Assembly (NCBI GenBank): GCA_944377425.1
Contig: CALWEX010000083.1
Coordinates: 1 to 36,073 of the forward strand
DNA length: 36,073 nucleotides
Reading direction: 5' to 3'
Source: an uncultured Clostridia bacterium
GTDB taxonomy: Bacteria > Bacillota > Clostridia > Lachnospirales > Anaerotignaceae
Shown here in pieces: positions 1 to 7,194 of this stretch (within the stretch, counting starts at the first letter, position 1; every line of letters begins with the position of its first letter). Both the position numbers and the translations under genes were made by a program. The notes under the pieces are model-generated. The model was not told the DNA's origin and did not search any database. It saw only the letters and a list, made by a program, of their open reading frames with translations.

Positions 1-120
1 GCCCTTATGTCATCTGTAAGAGCAATAAAAGCTATTTTGTGCTTCCCTATAGACACAGCGCTTTTATTCCTTGTTTTAAAAACTGTTGAAACAGTTAAAT
101 TAAAGGGCAGAGTATTTTGA
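1..120 (+). CDS. C-terminal fragment of an unknown gene (partial)
   Basis: An open frame runs from the first base of the window to a TGA at 118-120 and gives about 39 residues ending in a hydrophobic stretch (IDTALLFLVL) followed by a basic tail (KTVETVKLKGRVF). This would fit the last membrane segment and cytoplasmic tail of an integral membrane protein. Only 34 nt separate it from the fchA-like gene downstream with no terminator between, so the two may share a transcript. The family cannot be recognised from so little sequence, and the frame could be a chance open frame. Confidence 0.35.
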   Translation, partial: ALMSSVRAIKAILCFPIDTALLFLVLKTVETVKLKGRVF

Positions 121-154
121 TTATAACTTACTGTATTAAAAGGAGTAACCGAAT

Positions 155-784
155 ATGAAACTCAGTAAAATAACTTGTGAAGAATTTGCTGCAAAACTTG
201 CATCAAAAGAGCCTGTTCCTGGCGGCGGCGGTGTAGCTGCCCTTGTAGGTGCTTTAGGCGCTGCTTTAGGCTCAATGGTAGGTAACTATTCTATAGGAAA
301 GAAAAAATTCCTTGGAATGGAAGCTAAACATCAGGAAATTATAGATAAAAGCTGCGACCTTATGACAAAGCTTCTTGCTCTTATTGATGAGGACGCAGAA
401 AACTTTGAGCCACTTTCAAAGGCTTACGGTATGCCTAAGGATACACCAGAGCAGGCTGCTGAGAAAGAAAAAGTTCTCCAGAACTGCCTTAAAGTAGCTG
501 CCGGCGGACCAATTAAAATGGTAGAATATATTTACGAGGCAATTAAACTTCAGGAAGAGCTTGTTGATATATCAACTAAAATTATAATAAGCGATGTAGG
601 CTGTGGAGTACAGTTCCTTAAAGCTGCTTTATACAGCGCAAGCCTTAATGTAACAGTAAACCTTAACTCAATTAATGATGAGGCTTACGTTAAGGAAGTA
701 AAAGAAAGAATGGATAAGCTTGTTTCTGAAGGCTCAGATGTATGCGATAAAGTATACGCTAAGGTAACAGAAGTTTTAGGCTGA
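155..784 (+). CDS. fchA: Cyclodeaminase/cyclohydrolase family protein (FchA-like, tetrahydrofolate metabolism)
   Basis: This 209-aa cytoplasmic protein matches the formiminotransferase-cyclodeaminase (FTCD_C) family, which in Clostridia appears as a stand-alone enzyme acting on 5,10-methenyl- or formimino-tetrahydrofolate. The glycine-rich signature PVPGGGGVAAL near residues 21-31 and the all-helical composition are typical, and the length equals that of single-domain FchA proteins. The start is fixed by AAGGAG about 8 nt before the ATG. A strong hairpin terminator follows at 814-838. A folate partner, 5-formyl-THF cyclo-ligase, lies in the same window at 23631 but is not linked in an operon. 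Whether the substrate is methenyl-THF (cyclohydrolase) or formimino-THF (deaminase) cannot be told from sequence alone. Confidence 0.85.
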   Translation: MKLSKITCEEFAAKLASKEPVPGGGGVAALVGALGAALGSMVGNYSIGKKKFLGMEAKHQEIIDKSCDLMTKLLALIDEDAENFEPLSKAYGMPKDTPEQAAEKEKVLQNCLKVAAGGPIKMVEYIYEAIKLQEELVDISTKIIISDVGCGVQFLKAALYSASLNVTVNLNSINDEAYVKEVKERMDKLVSEGSDVCDKVYAKVTEVLG

Positions 785-813
785 TTTAAAAACATAAATT
801 AAAGCATATAATA

Positions 814-838
814 ACAGGCGCGGATTTTCCGCGTCTGT
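814..838 (+). terminator. Intrinsic terminator after the cyclodeaminase gene
   Basis: The arms ACAGGCGCGGA and TCCGCGTCTGT pair around a TTT loop with one G-U pair and are followed by TTTATTAT, 30 nt after the stop codon. Confidence 0.8.
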
Positions 839-996
839 TTTATTATGGCAATATATAAAATGGTTTTTGTAGGGGTTCAAAAGTATGAATTGCTGTATAA
901 AGAAACTGCCTTAATATGAAACAGCAGCAAAAGCAAAACACTACAGAATAATTATGAATAAATGCTATGCTTTAGTCTGAGTACATAAGATATAAA

Positions 997-1020
997 AAAG
1001 ACGGGAATTCTCCCGTCTTT
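997..1020 (-). terminator. Intrinsic terminator of the marR-ABC operon
   Basis: AAAGACGGG and CCCGTCTTT form a stem around AATTCT. Read leftward, the stem is followed by a T-rich run, and it sits 5 nt beyond the stop codon of the second ABC gene. Confidence 0.8.
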
Positions 1021-1024
1021 GTAA

Positions 1025-2932
1025 TTATTCCATCTCAAACGCGCCAGTGTAAAGTCTATAATAAACGCCTTTTTCTGCAATGAGTTCTTCATGGTTTCCG
1101 CGCTCTATAATTCTGCCATGGTCAAGAACCATAATTACATCGGAGTTCTGAACTGTTGAAAGCCTGTGGGCTATTACAAATACTGTTCTGCCATGCATAA
1201 GGGCGTCCATACCTTTTTGTACTATTGACTCTGTACGTGTATCTATACTGCTGGTTGCCTCATCAAGTATCATAACAGGCGGGTTAGCAACAGCCGCACG
1301 GGCTATTGTTATAAGCTGTTTTTGTCCCTGTGAAAGCTCCGAGCCGCTGCCTGATATTACTGTGTTGTAGCCTTCAGGGAGCATTTTTATAAATCCGTCG
1401 GCATTTGTAAGCTTAGCTGCTGCGTAAACTTCTTCGTCTGTTGCGTCAAGACGTCCATAACGTATGTTTTCCAAAACTGTACCTGTAAAAAGGTTTGTGT
1501 CCTGTAAAACAATGCCTAATGAGCGGCGCAAATCGTCTTTTTTAATGCTGTTTATATTTATGCCGTCGTAGCGTATTTTGCCATCTGCAATATCGTAAAA
1601 TCTGTTAATAAGGTTAGTAATTGTTGTTTTTCCGGCACCTGTAGAGCCTACAAAAGCAACTTTCTGCCCAGGTTTTGCAAAAAGGGTTATGTCGTGAAGT
1701 ATAGTTTTGTTTTCTTCATAGCCAAAGTCTACACTGTCAAAGCGTACATCGCCTTTAACCTCAATATATTTAAAGCTGCCGTTTTCTTCTGGACATTTCC
1801 AAGCCCACATACCGGTGTAGTTTTCAACAGGTACAAGCTCGCCTTTTTCGTTATACTGTGCATTAACAAGTGTAACATGGCCTTCGTCTGTTTCAGGCTC
1901 TTCATCCATAAGGTTAAATATACGTTCAGCACCTGCAAGAGCCATAACTATTGAGTTAAACTGGTTAGAAATCTGGCTTATAGGCATTGTAAAGCTTCTG
2001 CTTAAAAGAAGGAAGGATGCTATAGAGCCTAATGTAATGCCTCCTATGCCATTTATGGCAAGAGCGCCGCCGGCTATGGCAAGTATTACATACTGAAGGT
2101 TACCTATGTTAGCCATAACAGGCATAAGCACAAGGGCGAATTTATTTGCTTTGGCTGAAACAGCACGCATGTTTTCGTTAAGTTCATCAAAGCCTTCTTT
2201 TGTTTTTTCCTCATGGCAGAAAACTTTAACAACTTTCTGGCCGTTTATCATTTCTTCTATATAGCCGTTTATTTTACCAAGGGCTACCTGCTGTTTAATA
2301 AAGTAATGCCCGCTTTTTGCGCCAATAAATTTTGTTGTTTTAAGCATTATAATAAGCATTACTACAACAAAAAGTGTAAGGTAAACACTGCTGTAAAGCA
2401 TAGCAGCAAAAACAGCTATAATTGTAATTGTAGATGAAAATACCTGTGGTATAGCCATAGAAATCATCTGGCGCAGTGTATCAGCATCGTTGGTGTAACG
2501 GCTCATTACATCGCCGAATGTATGTGTATCAAAATATCTAATAGGCAATGACTGCATGTGTGTAAACATATCATCACGTATTGTTTTTAATATTCCCTGA
2601 GCTATAGAAACCATAACCCTTGAATATAAGAATGTAGATATAATACCGGCGGCATAAATACAAGCCATTCTTGTTATGGCGCCTGTAAGTCCGTCAAGTG
2701 ACGGGTTAGGTGTTAAAAGCAGTGGTTCTATATACTGGTCAATAACTACTTTAACAAACATAGAGCCGCTTACGGAGGCTAAAGCACCTATTATTATGCA
2801 TATAAGAACAAATGTAAAACGTACTTTATATCTTTTAAAGTACTGCATTAATCTTTTAACAGTTGTGGCGTCGCGCTTTGAAAGCTTTCTTGTACGCGGG
2901 GAAAATCTTCTTCCTGTTGGCTGCTGTGGCAT
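1025..2932 (-). CDS. ABC exporter half-transporter, catalytically intact subunit
   Basis: This 635-aa protein has an N-terminal six-helix ABC exporter membrane domain (about residues 38-330) and a C-terminal nucleotide-binding domain. The Walker A motif is GSTGAGKTT, the signature motif reads LSQGQ rather than LSGGQ, Walker B is VMILDEATSSID with catalytic Glu at 558, and the switch histidine is present in IAHRLSTV. It pairs with the gene immediately upstream: the start codon overlaps that gene's stop as TAATG, which suggests translational coupling. The altered signature motif is what is expected opposite a degenerate ATP site in heterodimeric exporters such as TM287/288 or BmrCD. About 60 residues between the domains (roughly 345-400) carry a Trp-rich insert (MWAWKCPEENG). 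The substrate is unknown; the MarR neighbour suggests toxic compounds or drugs. Confidence 0.9.
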   Translation of the reverse strand: MPQQPTGRRFSPRTRKLSKRDATTVKRLMQYFKRYKVRFTFVLICIIIGALASVSGSMFVKVVIDQYIEPLLLTPNPSLDGLTGAITRMACIYAAGIISTFLYSRVMVSIAQGILKTIRDDMFTHMQSLPIRYFDTHTFGDVMSRYTNDADTLRQMISMAIPQVFSSTITIIAVFAAMLYSSVYLTLFVVVMLIIMLKTTKFIGAKSGHYFIKQQVALGKINGYIEEMINGQKVVKVFCHEEKTKEGFDELNENMRAVSAKANKFALVLMPVMANIGNLQYVILAIAGGALAINGIGGITLGSIASFLLLSRSFTMPISQISNQFNSIVMALAGAERIFNLMDEEPETDEGHVTLVNAQYNEKGELVPVENYTGMWAWKCPEENGSFKYIEVKGDVRFDSVDFGYEENKTILHDITLFAKPGQKVAFVGSTGAGKTTITNLINRFYDIADGKIRYDGININSIKKDDLRRSLGIVLQDTNLFTGTVLENIRYGRLDATDEEVYAAAKLTNADGFIKMLPEGYNTVISGSGSELSQGQKQLITIARAAVANPPVMILDEATSSIDTRTESIVQKGMDALMHGRTVFVIAHRLSTVQNSDVIMVLDHGRIIERGNHEELIAEKGVYYRLYTGAFEME

Positions 2933-4665
2933 TACTCCTCACCGCCTTTCATCTGTGATTTATAAAGCTCTTTGTATATATCGCTGGATTTAAGGAGTTC
3001 TTCGTGATTTCCTACAGATACTATATGACCGTTTTCAAGTATTACTATTTCATCAGCTTCCTGAACAGATGAAATTCTTTGAGCTATAATTATTTTTGTA
3101 GTATCCGGTATTTCCTCAATAAATGCTTTCCTTATAAGAGCGTCGGTTTTGGTATCAACAGCACTTGTTGAGTCGTCAAGTATAAGTATTTTAGGCTTTT
3201 TAAGAAGTGCTCTGGCAATACAAAGCCTTTGCTTTTGTCCGCCTGAAACATTGCTTCCGCCTTGCTCTATAAATGTGTCATACTTATCAGGAAATTCCTG
3301 TATAAATCCGTCTGCCTGTGCTAAGCGGCATACACGCTCTATATCTTCATCAGTGGCGTTTTCATCGCCCCAGCGAAGATTGTCTTTTATAGTGCCGGAG
3401 AAAAGCTCGTTTTTCTGCAATACCATTGAAACGGCATTTCTTAAAGTTTCTATATCGTAATCACGCACATCAATGCCGCCTACTTTAACAGAGCCTTCTG
3501 TAACATCAAAAAGACGTGGTATAAGCTGAACAAGACTTGATTTTGAGCTTCCTGTTCCGCCTATAATGCCTATTGTCTGGCCTGATTTAATATGCAGGTT
3601 AATATTATTAAGTACCGGAGCTGAATTGTGTCCTAAATCCGCATAGCTGAAGTATACATTATCAAAGTCTATGCTTCCGTTAGGAACTTCAAATACTGGG
3701 TTGTCGTTGTTTGTAAGTGTGCTTTTTTCATCAAGAATTTCTGCAATTCTTTCTGCTGATGCTTTACTCATTGTAATCATAACAAATACCATCGAAAGCA
3801 TCATAAGGCTCATAAGTATCTGAGAAGCGTATGTGAACATACTCATAAGCTCGCCTGTTGTCATAGAGCTTGAAAGTATAAGCTTAGCGCCTATCCATGA
3901 AATAAGGAGCATACATGTATACATGGCAAACTGCATAAGAGGCATGTTAAGCATAAGCAGTTTTTCGGCCTTAATAGAGTTGTCATAAATGTTTTTAGAC
4001 GCTTTTTTGAATTTTTCTTCCTCAAAATCCTCACGCACGAAAGACTTAACTACTCTCATGCCTCTCAGGTTTTCCTGTACTACAAGGTTTAAAGCGTCGT
4101 AAAGTTTAAATACTCTTTCAAATATAGGGTGGGCGTTATTCATAATTAAGAAAAGGCCTATACCAAGTACCGGCAGAGCAAAAAGGAATATAATTGAAAG
4201 CCTGCGGTTTATATTAAAAGCCATTATAAGAGAAAATATAAGCATAACAGGACAGCGTACGGCAACACGCACTACCATTTGATATGCGTTCTGTAAATTT
4301 GTAATATCTGTTGTAAGCCTTGTTACAATACTTGAAGGCGAAAATTTGTCTATATTGGCAAATGAAAATTTCTGCACATTGTAAAACATGTCTTTTCTTA
4401 AATTTGCCGCAAATCCAGTTGAAGCCTCAGCGGCGAACTTTCCGGAAAGGAAACCAAAAATAAGAGAAAGAATACAAGCTATAATAAGTATAAATCCTAT
4501 GCGTTCAATAGCCGACATATCGCCTTTATTAATGCCGTTATCAATAAGACTTGCCATTATGGTTGGTATAAGAACTTCCATAATTACCTCAAGCGTTACA
4601 AAAAGCGGCGCCAAAAGAGAAGCTTTTTTGTACTGCCTGATGCTTTTAAAGAGATGTTTCATCAT
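2932..4665 (-). CDS. ABC exporter half-transporter, degenerate-site subunit
   Basis: This 577-aa protein combines an exporter-type membrane domain (residues about 15-310) with an ATPase domain. Walker A is GGTGSSKSS and the signature is intact (VSGGQKQR), but the Walker B end reads ILDDSTSAVD, so Asp498 replaces the catalytic Glu, and the switch histidine is replaced by Gln in IIAQRISSV. These two substitutions mark the degenerate half of a heterodimeric ABC exporter. Its complement, with intact Glu and His, is the next gene, which it overlaps by one base. The MarR gene begins the operon 47 nt upstream. The start ATG lies 6 nt after an AGGAGG-like site. The role as a multidrug-type exporter is inferred from architecture and context. 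Confidence 0.9.
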   Translation of the reverse strand: MMKHLFKSIRQYKKASLLAPLFVTLEVIMEVLIPTIMASLIDNGINKGDMSAIERIGFILIIACILSLIFGFLSGKFAAEASTGFAANLRKDMFYNVQKFSFANIDKFSPSSIVTRLTTDITNLQNAYQMVVRVAVRCPVMLIFSLIMAFNINRRLSIIFLFALPVLGIGLFLIMNNAHPIFERVFKLYDALNLVVQENLRGMRVVKSFVREDFEEEKFKKASKNIYDNSIKAEKLLMLNMPLMQFAMYTCMLLISWIGAKLILSSSMTTGELMSMFTYASQILMSLMMLSMVFVMITMSKASAERIAEILDEKSTLTNNDNPVFEVPNGSIDFDNVYFSYADLGHNSAPVLNNINLHIKSGQTIGIIGGTGSSKSSLVQLIPRLFDVTEGSVKVGGIDVRDYDIETLRNAVSMVLQKNELFSGTIKDNLRWGDENATDEDIERVCRLAQADGFIQEFPDKYDTFIEQGGSNVSGGQKQRLCIARALLKKPKILILDDSTSAVDTKTDALIRKAFIEEIPDTTKIIIAQRISSVQEADEIVILENGHIVSVGNHEELLKSSDIYKELYKSQMKGGEE

Positions 4666-4712
4666 CTTTTTATAACCTCCTTTTTAAGTTTGGCATTTTT
4701 GTTAGTTTGGGT

Positions 4713-5159
4713 TTAGATGTTAAGTTGTTTGTCTTTGATGTTGTTTTTCATTTTTTCTATTGTTGAAAAAAAAGCATCTAATTCTTCATTTGAAATGCCT
4801 GTAAGCATTTGTTTTTCTGTGGCTTCTATTCTGTCAAGTATTGATTTATGAAGAAGTTTGGCTTTTTCGGTAATGCATATTTTTTTAAGCCTTGCGTCGT
4901 AATCTACACTGTGCCGGGTTATATACCCGTTTTTTTCCATAAGCTGAAGCATGGATGTAGCTGTAGAACGGCGTATTTCAAAACGCTGTTCAATGTCTTT
5001 TTGGAACATATCCCTGTCGGAATTACTGCACAAAAAGCCTATTATCCAGCCCTGCATCATTGTAACGTCGCTTGCTGGCTTAAGTGAACCGAATGTATAG
5101 CGCTTAAGTAGGTTGCCCAGCTCTTTTATGGCAAGGCCTACTTCTTTTTTCTTTTCCAT
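4713..5159 (-). CDS. MarR-family transcriptional regulator
   Basis: This 148-aa protein has the MarR winged-helix layout: an N-terminal dimerisation helix, then a DNA-binding core around residues 55-110 (RRSTATSMLQLMEKNGYITR is the recognition helix and start of the wing, followed by DYDARLKKICIT), and C-terminal dimerisation helices. It is the first gene of a leftward operon with the two ABC exporter subunits 47 nt downstream, so it probably represses the exporter and itself. A near-consensus promoter and a perfect 8-bp inverted repeat lie upstream at 5212-5268. The ligand that relieves repression is unknown. Confidence 0.9.
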   Translation of the reverse strand: MEKKKEVGLAIKELGNLLKRYTFGSLKPASDVTMMQGWIIGFLCSNSDRDMFQKDIEQRFEIRRSTATSMLQLMEKNGYITRHSVDYDARLKKICITEKAKLLHKSILDRIEATEKQMLTGISNEELDAFFSTIEKMKNNIKDKQLNI

Positions 5160-5211
5160 GTAACCAGACCTTTCAGTAATAAAATAACAGAATAAATAAA
5201 AGCAAGTCTAT

Positions 5212-5231
5212 AATGTTAGCTTTCTAACATT
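5212..5231 (-). promoter_or_regulatory. Probable MarR operator
   Basis: AATGTTAG-CTTT-CTAACATT is a perfect inverted repeat of 8-bp arms, placed about 10 bp past the -10 box of the marR promoter, around and just after the transcription start. A repressor bound here would block elongation or open-complex formation. The assignment to this MarR is by position only. Confidence 0.65.
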
Positions 5232-5240
5232 GTAGTTAAT

Positions 5241-5268
5241 ATTATAGCCACCATATTTTTAATGTCAA
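5241..5268 (-). promoter_or_regulatory. SigA-type promoter of the marR-ABC operon
   Basis: Read leftward, TTGACA (5268-5263) and TATAAT (5246-5241) are both full consensus boxes separated by 16 bp. It lies about 80 nt upstream of the marR start. Confidence 0.8.
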
Positions 5269-5393
5269 TACTTTTTTCAAGTGTTTTTTTAATGTTTTAT
5301 ACGTTTTTGCAGTGTATTTTGTAATAATAACAAATTCACAAATTGTTCACAGATTGTATATATTAGATTAACAATTCTATTGCATAATATAAC

Positions 5394-5419
5394 TTGTAAG
5401 AAACAAAAAGTTCTTACAA
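5394..5419. repeat. Perfect inverted repeat in the marR/antiporter intergenic region
   Basis: TTGTAAGAA and TTCTTACAA form a perfect 9-bp inverted repeat around ACAAAAAG. It has no T-run on either strand, so it does not look like an intrinsic terminator. The rest of 5281-5480 is AT-rich and holds no convincing gene. Confidence 0.5.
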
Positions 5420-5481
5420 CCCCCAATAAGAAATAAACCCCTAAAAAGCAATTCATAATACCATCCTTCCCCAAGGAAAAG

Positions 5482-5513
5482 AAAATACTCCTGTTACCCC
5501 ACAGGAGTATTTT
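5482..5513 (-). terminator. Intrinsic terminator of the antiporter gene
   Basis: AAAATACTCCTGT and ACAGGAGTATTTT form a perfect 13-bp stem around TACCCC, 15 nt past the leftward antiporter stop codon. The A-rich 5' arm gives a T tract when read leftward. Confidence 0.85.
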
Positions 5514-5527
5514 CACGTTATTAAGCT

Positions 5528-6712
5528 TTAAGCAGTTTCTTTGGAAAGCAGTTTTTTATACGTTAAGTCAATTAATGCCGCACCAACAGGGGCTGTTATA
5601 AATATTGCCCAAACAGCAAGGGTAAGCACTGTTTCGCCGCAGGCAAGACCCATAGCAAGAGGTACCGAGCCTATAGCAGCCTGAACAGTTGCCTTTGGCA
5701 TATATGAAAAAGCGGCAAATAATCTTTCGTTTTTGTTCAGTATAGTTTTAAATAAACATACCTGTACACCGGCCATGCGGAATACCATAGCAAATGCTAT
5801 AACACATACAGCGCCTACAAATGACGAAGCAGCGTAGCGTATATCAACAGCGGCGCCTACTAATGTAAATAACAATATTTCCGCCGCTACCCAAAGCTGA
5901 GCAAACCTAGAAGCTATGTTTTGCGCTGTTTCGGCATTAAGTTTAAGCAATACAGCGCCCATAGCCATAATTGATAAAAGAGAGGCAATAGGTACTATGC
6001 CTTCAAGTGCTGTTTCAAGTGCCGTAAGCATGTAAGAAATGCTTAGAAGTATAATAACTTTAGAAGTATCTGATGTGCTTATAATATTGAAGAACTTATT
6101 AAGTATAAAGCCGCATACTATGCCTAAAGCAATGCCTAAAACTATTGAAACAGGAATCTGTATAAAGCTTGCGGCAGATACACTGCCGCCTTGTGCCAAA
6201 GATGTAAATGCGGTAAAAAATACAATAACAAATACATCATCTACCGATGCGGCGGCCATTATCATCTGTGGTATGCCTTTTTCAGTGCCGTACTTTGTTT
6301 CCATAAGCTTAAGCATACGCGGCACAACAACAGCAGGGGATACGGCGGCTATTACAGCTCCCGCAACAGCAGCCTCAATGCGGCTTATACCTAAAATATA
6401 TGGTGCTATTATTATACAGCCTGCCATTTCAAACATTGCCGGCACAAAGCACATCATAACTGCCGGGCGGCCGACTTTTTTAAGTGATTTTAAATCAAGG
6501 GATAAACCCGCTCTGGCAAGTATTATAATAAGAGCAGTTTTTCTTAAATCCGCAGAAATTTCAAGCATTGTATCGCTTAACAGGTTAAGCACACATGGGC
6601 CTAAAACTATGCCGGCTATTATCATTCCTGTAAGAGGCGGAAGATTTATTTTTCTGAAAATCCGACCCATAAACATACCGAATAAAAAGAGCAGACCAAG
6701 ACTTGTTAACAT
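5528..6712 (-). CDS. CPA2-family monovalent cation/proton antiporter
   Basis: This 394-aa integral membrane protein has about a dozen hydrophobic segments and the layout of the CPA2 Na+(K+)/H+ exchanger domain (Pfam Na_H_Exchanger), with no C-terminal TrkA domain. The motif LPPLTGMIIAGIVLGP near residues 24-39 is typical of the first helices. ASVDDVFVI places Asp158-Asp159 where electrogenic CPA2 members such as NapA carry their ion-binding aspartate pair. It would exchange Na+ or K+ for protons at the cytoplasmic membrane. GGAGG lies 9 nt before the ATG. A 150-nt structured leader with its own terminator precedes it, which suggests that expression is set by an RNA sensor. The cation is not determined by the sequence. 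Confidence 0.88.
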   Translation of the reverse strand: MLTSLGLLFLFGMFMGRIFRKINLPPLTGMIIAGIVLGPCVLNLLSDTMLEISADLRKTALIIILARAGLSLDLKSLKKVGRPAVMMCFVPAMFEMAGCIIIAPYILGISRIEAAVAGAVIAAVSPAVVVPRMLKLMETKYGTEKGIPQMIMAAASVDDVFVIVFFTAFTSLAQGGSVSAASFIQIPVSIVLGIALGIVCGFILNKFFNIISTSDTSKVIILLSISYMLTALETALEGIVPIASLLSIMAMGAVLLKLNAETAQNIASRFAQLWVAAEILLFTLVGAAVDIRYAASSFVGAVCVIAFAMVFRMAGVQVCLFKTILNKNERLFAAFSYMPKATVQAAIGSVPLAMGLACGETVLTLAVWAIFITAPVGAALIDLTYKKLLSKETA

Positions 6713-6763
6713 TTTTTAAAACCTCCGTTTATTAAATAGTAGTGTTTTTCTGTATGCAGGGCA

Positions 6764-6911
6764 CAAAAAAAGCTGGTAACTCCTGCACAAAAGCAGAAGC
6801 CATCAGCTTAAATAAGCGGTTTAGGTAAATACCAAGGGAGAGTCTCATTCCCAGATATATTAAAAATAAAAACGGTACCCCATGTGAGCGAGCACACAAA
6901 ATACCGCTTTT
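6764..6911 (-). promoter_or_regulatory. Structured 5' leader with terminator, candidate riboswitch for the antiporter
   Basis: Read leftward, the leader begins with AAGCGGT (6909-6903, as its complement) which can pair with 6814-6820 to close a multi-hairpin domain. Inside are a hairpin with arms at 6873-6877 and 6902-6906, a GGGA/TCCC hairpin at 6836-6852 and a GGTA/TACC hairpin at 6824-6833. Directly after the closing stem comes a 15-bp terminator (6772-6807, one mismatch and wobble pairs) with seven or more T residues, about 50 nt before the antiporter start. This domain-then-terminator order is that of a transcriptional riboswitch. I do not recognise the class; a monovalent-cation (Na+ class I, DUF1646-type) sensor would suit the gene but is only a guess. 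The first hairpin is followed by a T-rich stretch and may instead terminate the tRNA. Confidence 0.55.
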
Positions 6912-6928
6912 TAACTCGTAAATAGTAG

Positions 6929-7001
6929 TGCGCCTTCAGGGACTCGAACCCTGGACCTTGTGATTAAGAGTCACCTGCTCTACCAACTGAGCTAAAGGCG
7001 C
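6929..7001 (-). tRNA. tRNA-Lys (anticodon CTT)
   Basis: The 73-nt leftward gene folds as a tRNA: acceptor stem GCGCCTT/AAGGCGC with discriminator A, D stem GCTC/GAGC with an AGTTGGTA loop, anticodon loop CTCTTAA (CTT, reads AAG) and T arm CAGGG-TTCGAGT-CCCTG. The outermost anticodon-stem pair is a G-A mismatch. The CCA end is not encoded. A near-consensus promoter lies 29-57 nt upstream. Confidence 0.95.
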
Positions 7002-7029
7002 ATAGTAAAGATTTCTTAACGCAAGTGAT

Positions 7030-7058
7030 ATAATAACACATACAATATTGTTTGTCAA
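7030..7058 (-). promoter_or_regulatory. Promoter of tRNA-Lys (and perhaps of the antiporter)
   Basis: Leftward TTGACA (7058-7053) and TATTAT (7035-7030) are 17 bp apart. No comparably good promoter was seen between the tRNA and the antiporter leader, only 17 nt away. Confidence 0.75.
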
Positions 7059-7194
7059 CAAAAAAATCTAAAAATGTTAAATTCAAAAAAGTAACAAAAT
7101 TGAAATGTTAATTTTATCTTAAATTCGTAAAATATTCATATTTTTATGTTATTCTTAATGTATAAAAAATTATAAATATAAAGGAAGTGATGTT

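Noticed and set aside
5289..5516. 75-aa leftward reading frame between marR and the antiporter
   Set aside because: It has no ribosome binding site, a composition typical of translated AT-rich intergenic DNA, and its first codons run through the antiporter terminator hairpin.
6868..6911. T-box-like string (GGGGTACCG) in the antiporter leader
   Set aside because: It resembles the T-box antiterminator core by chance; no T-box stem I or specifier loop can lie upstream because the tRNA gene ends 17 nt before the leader.
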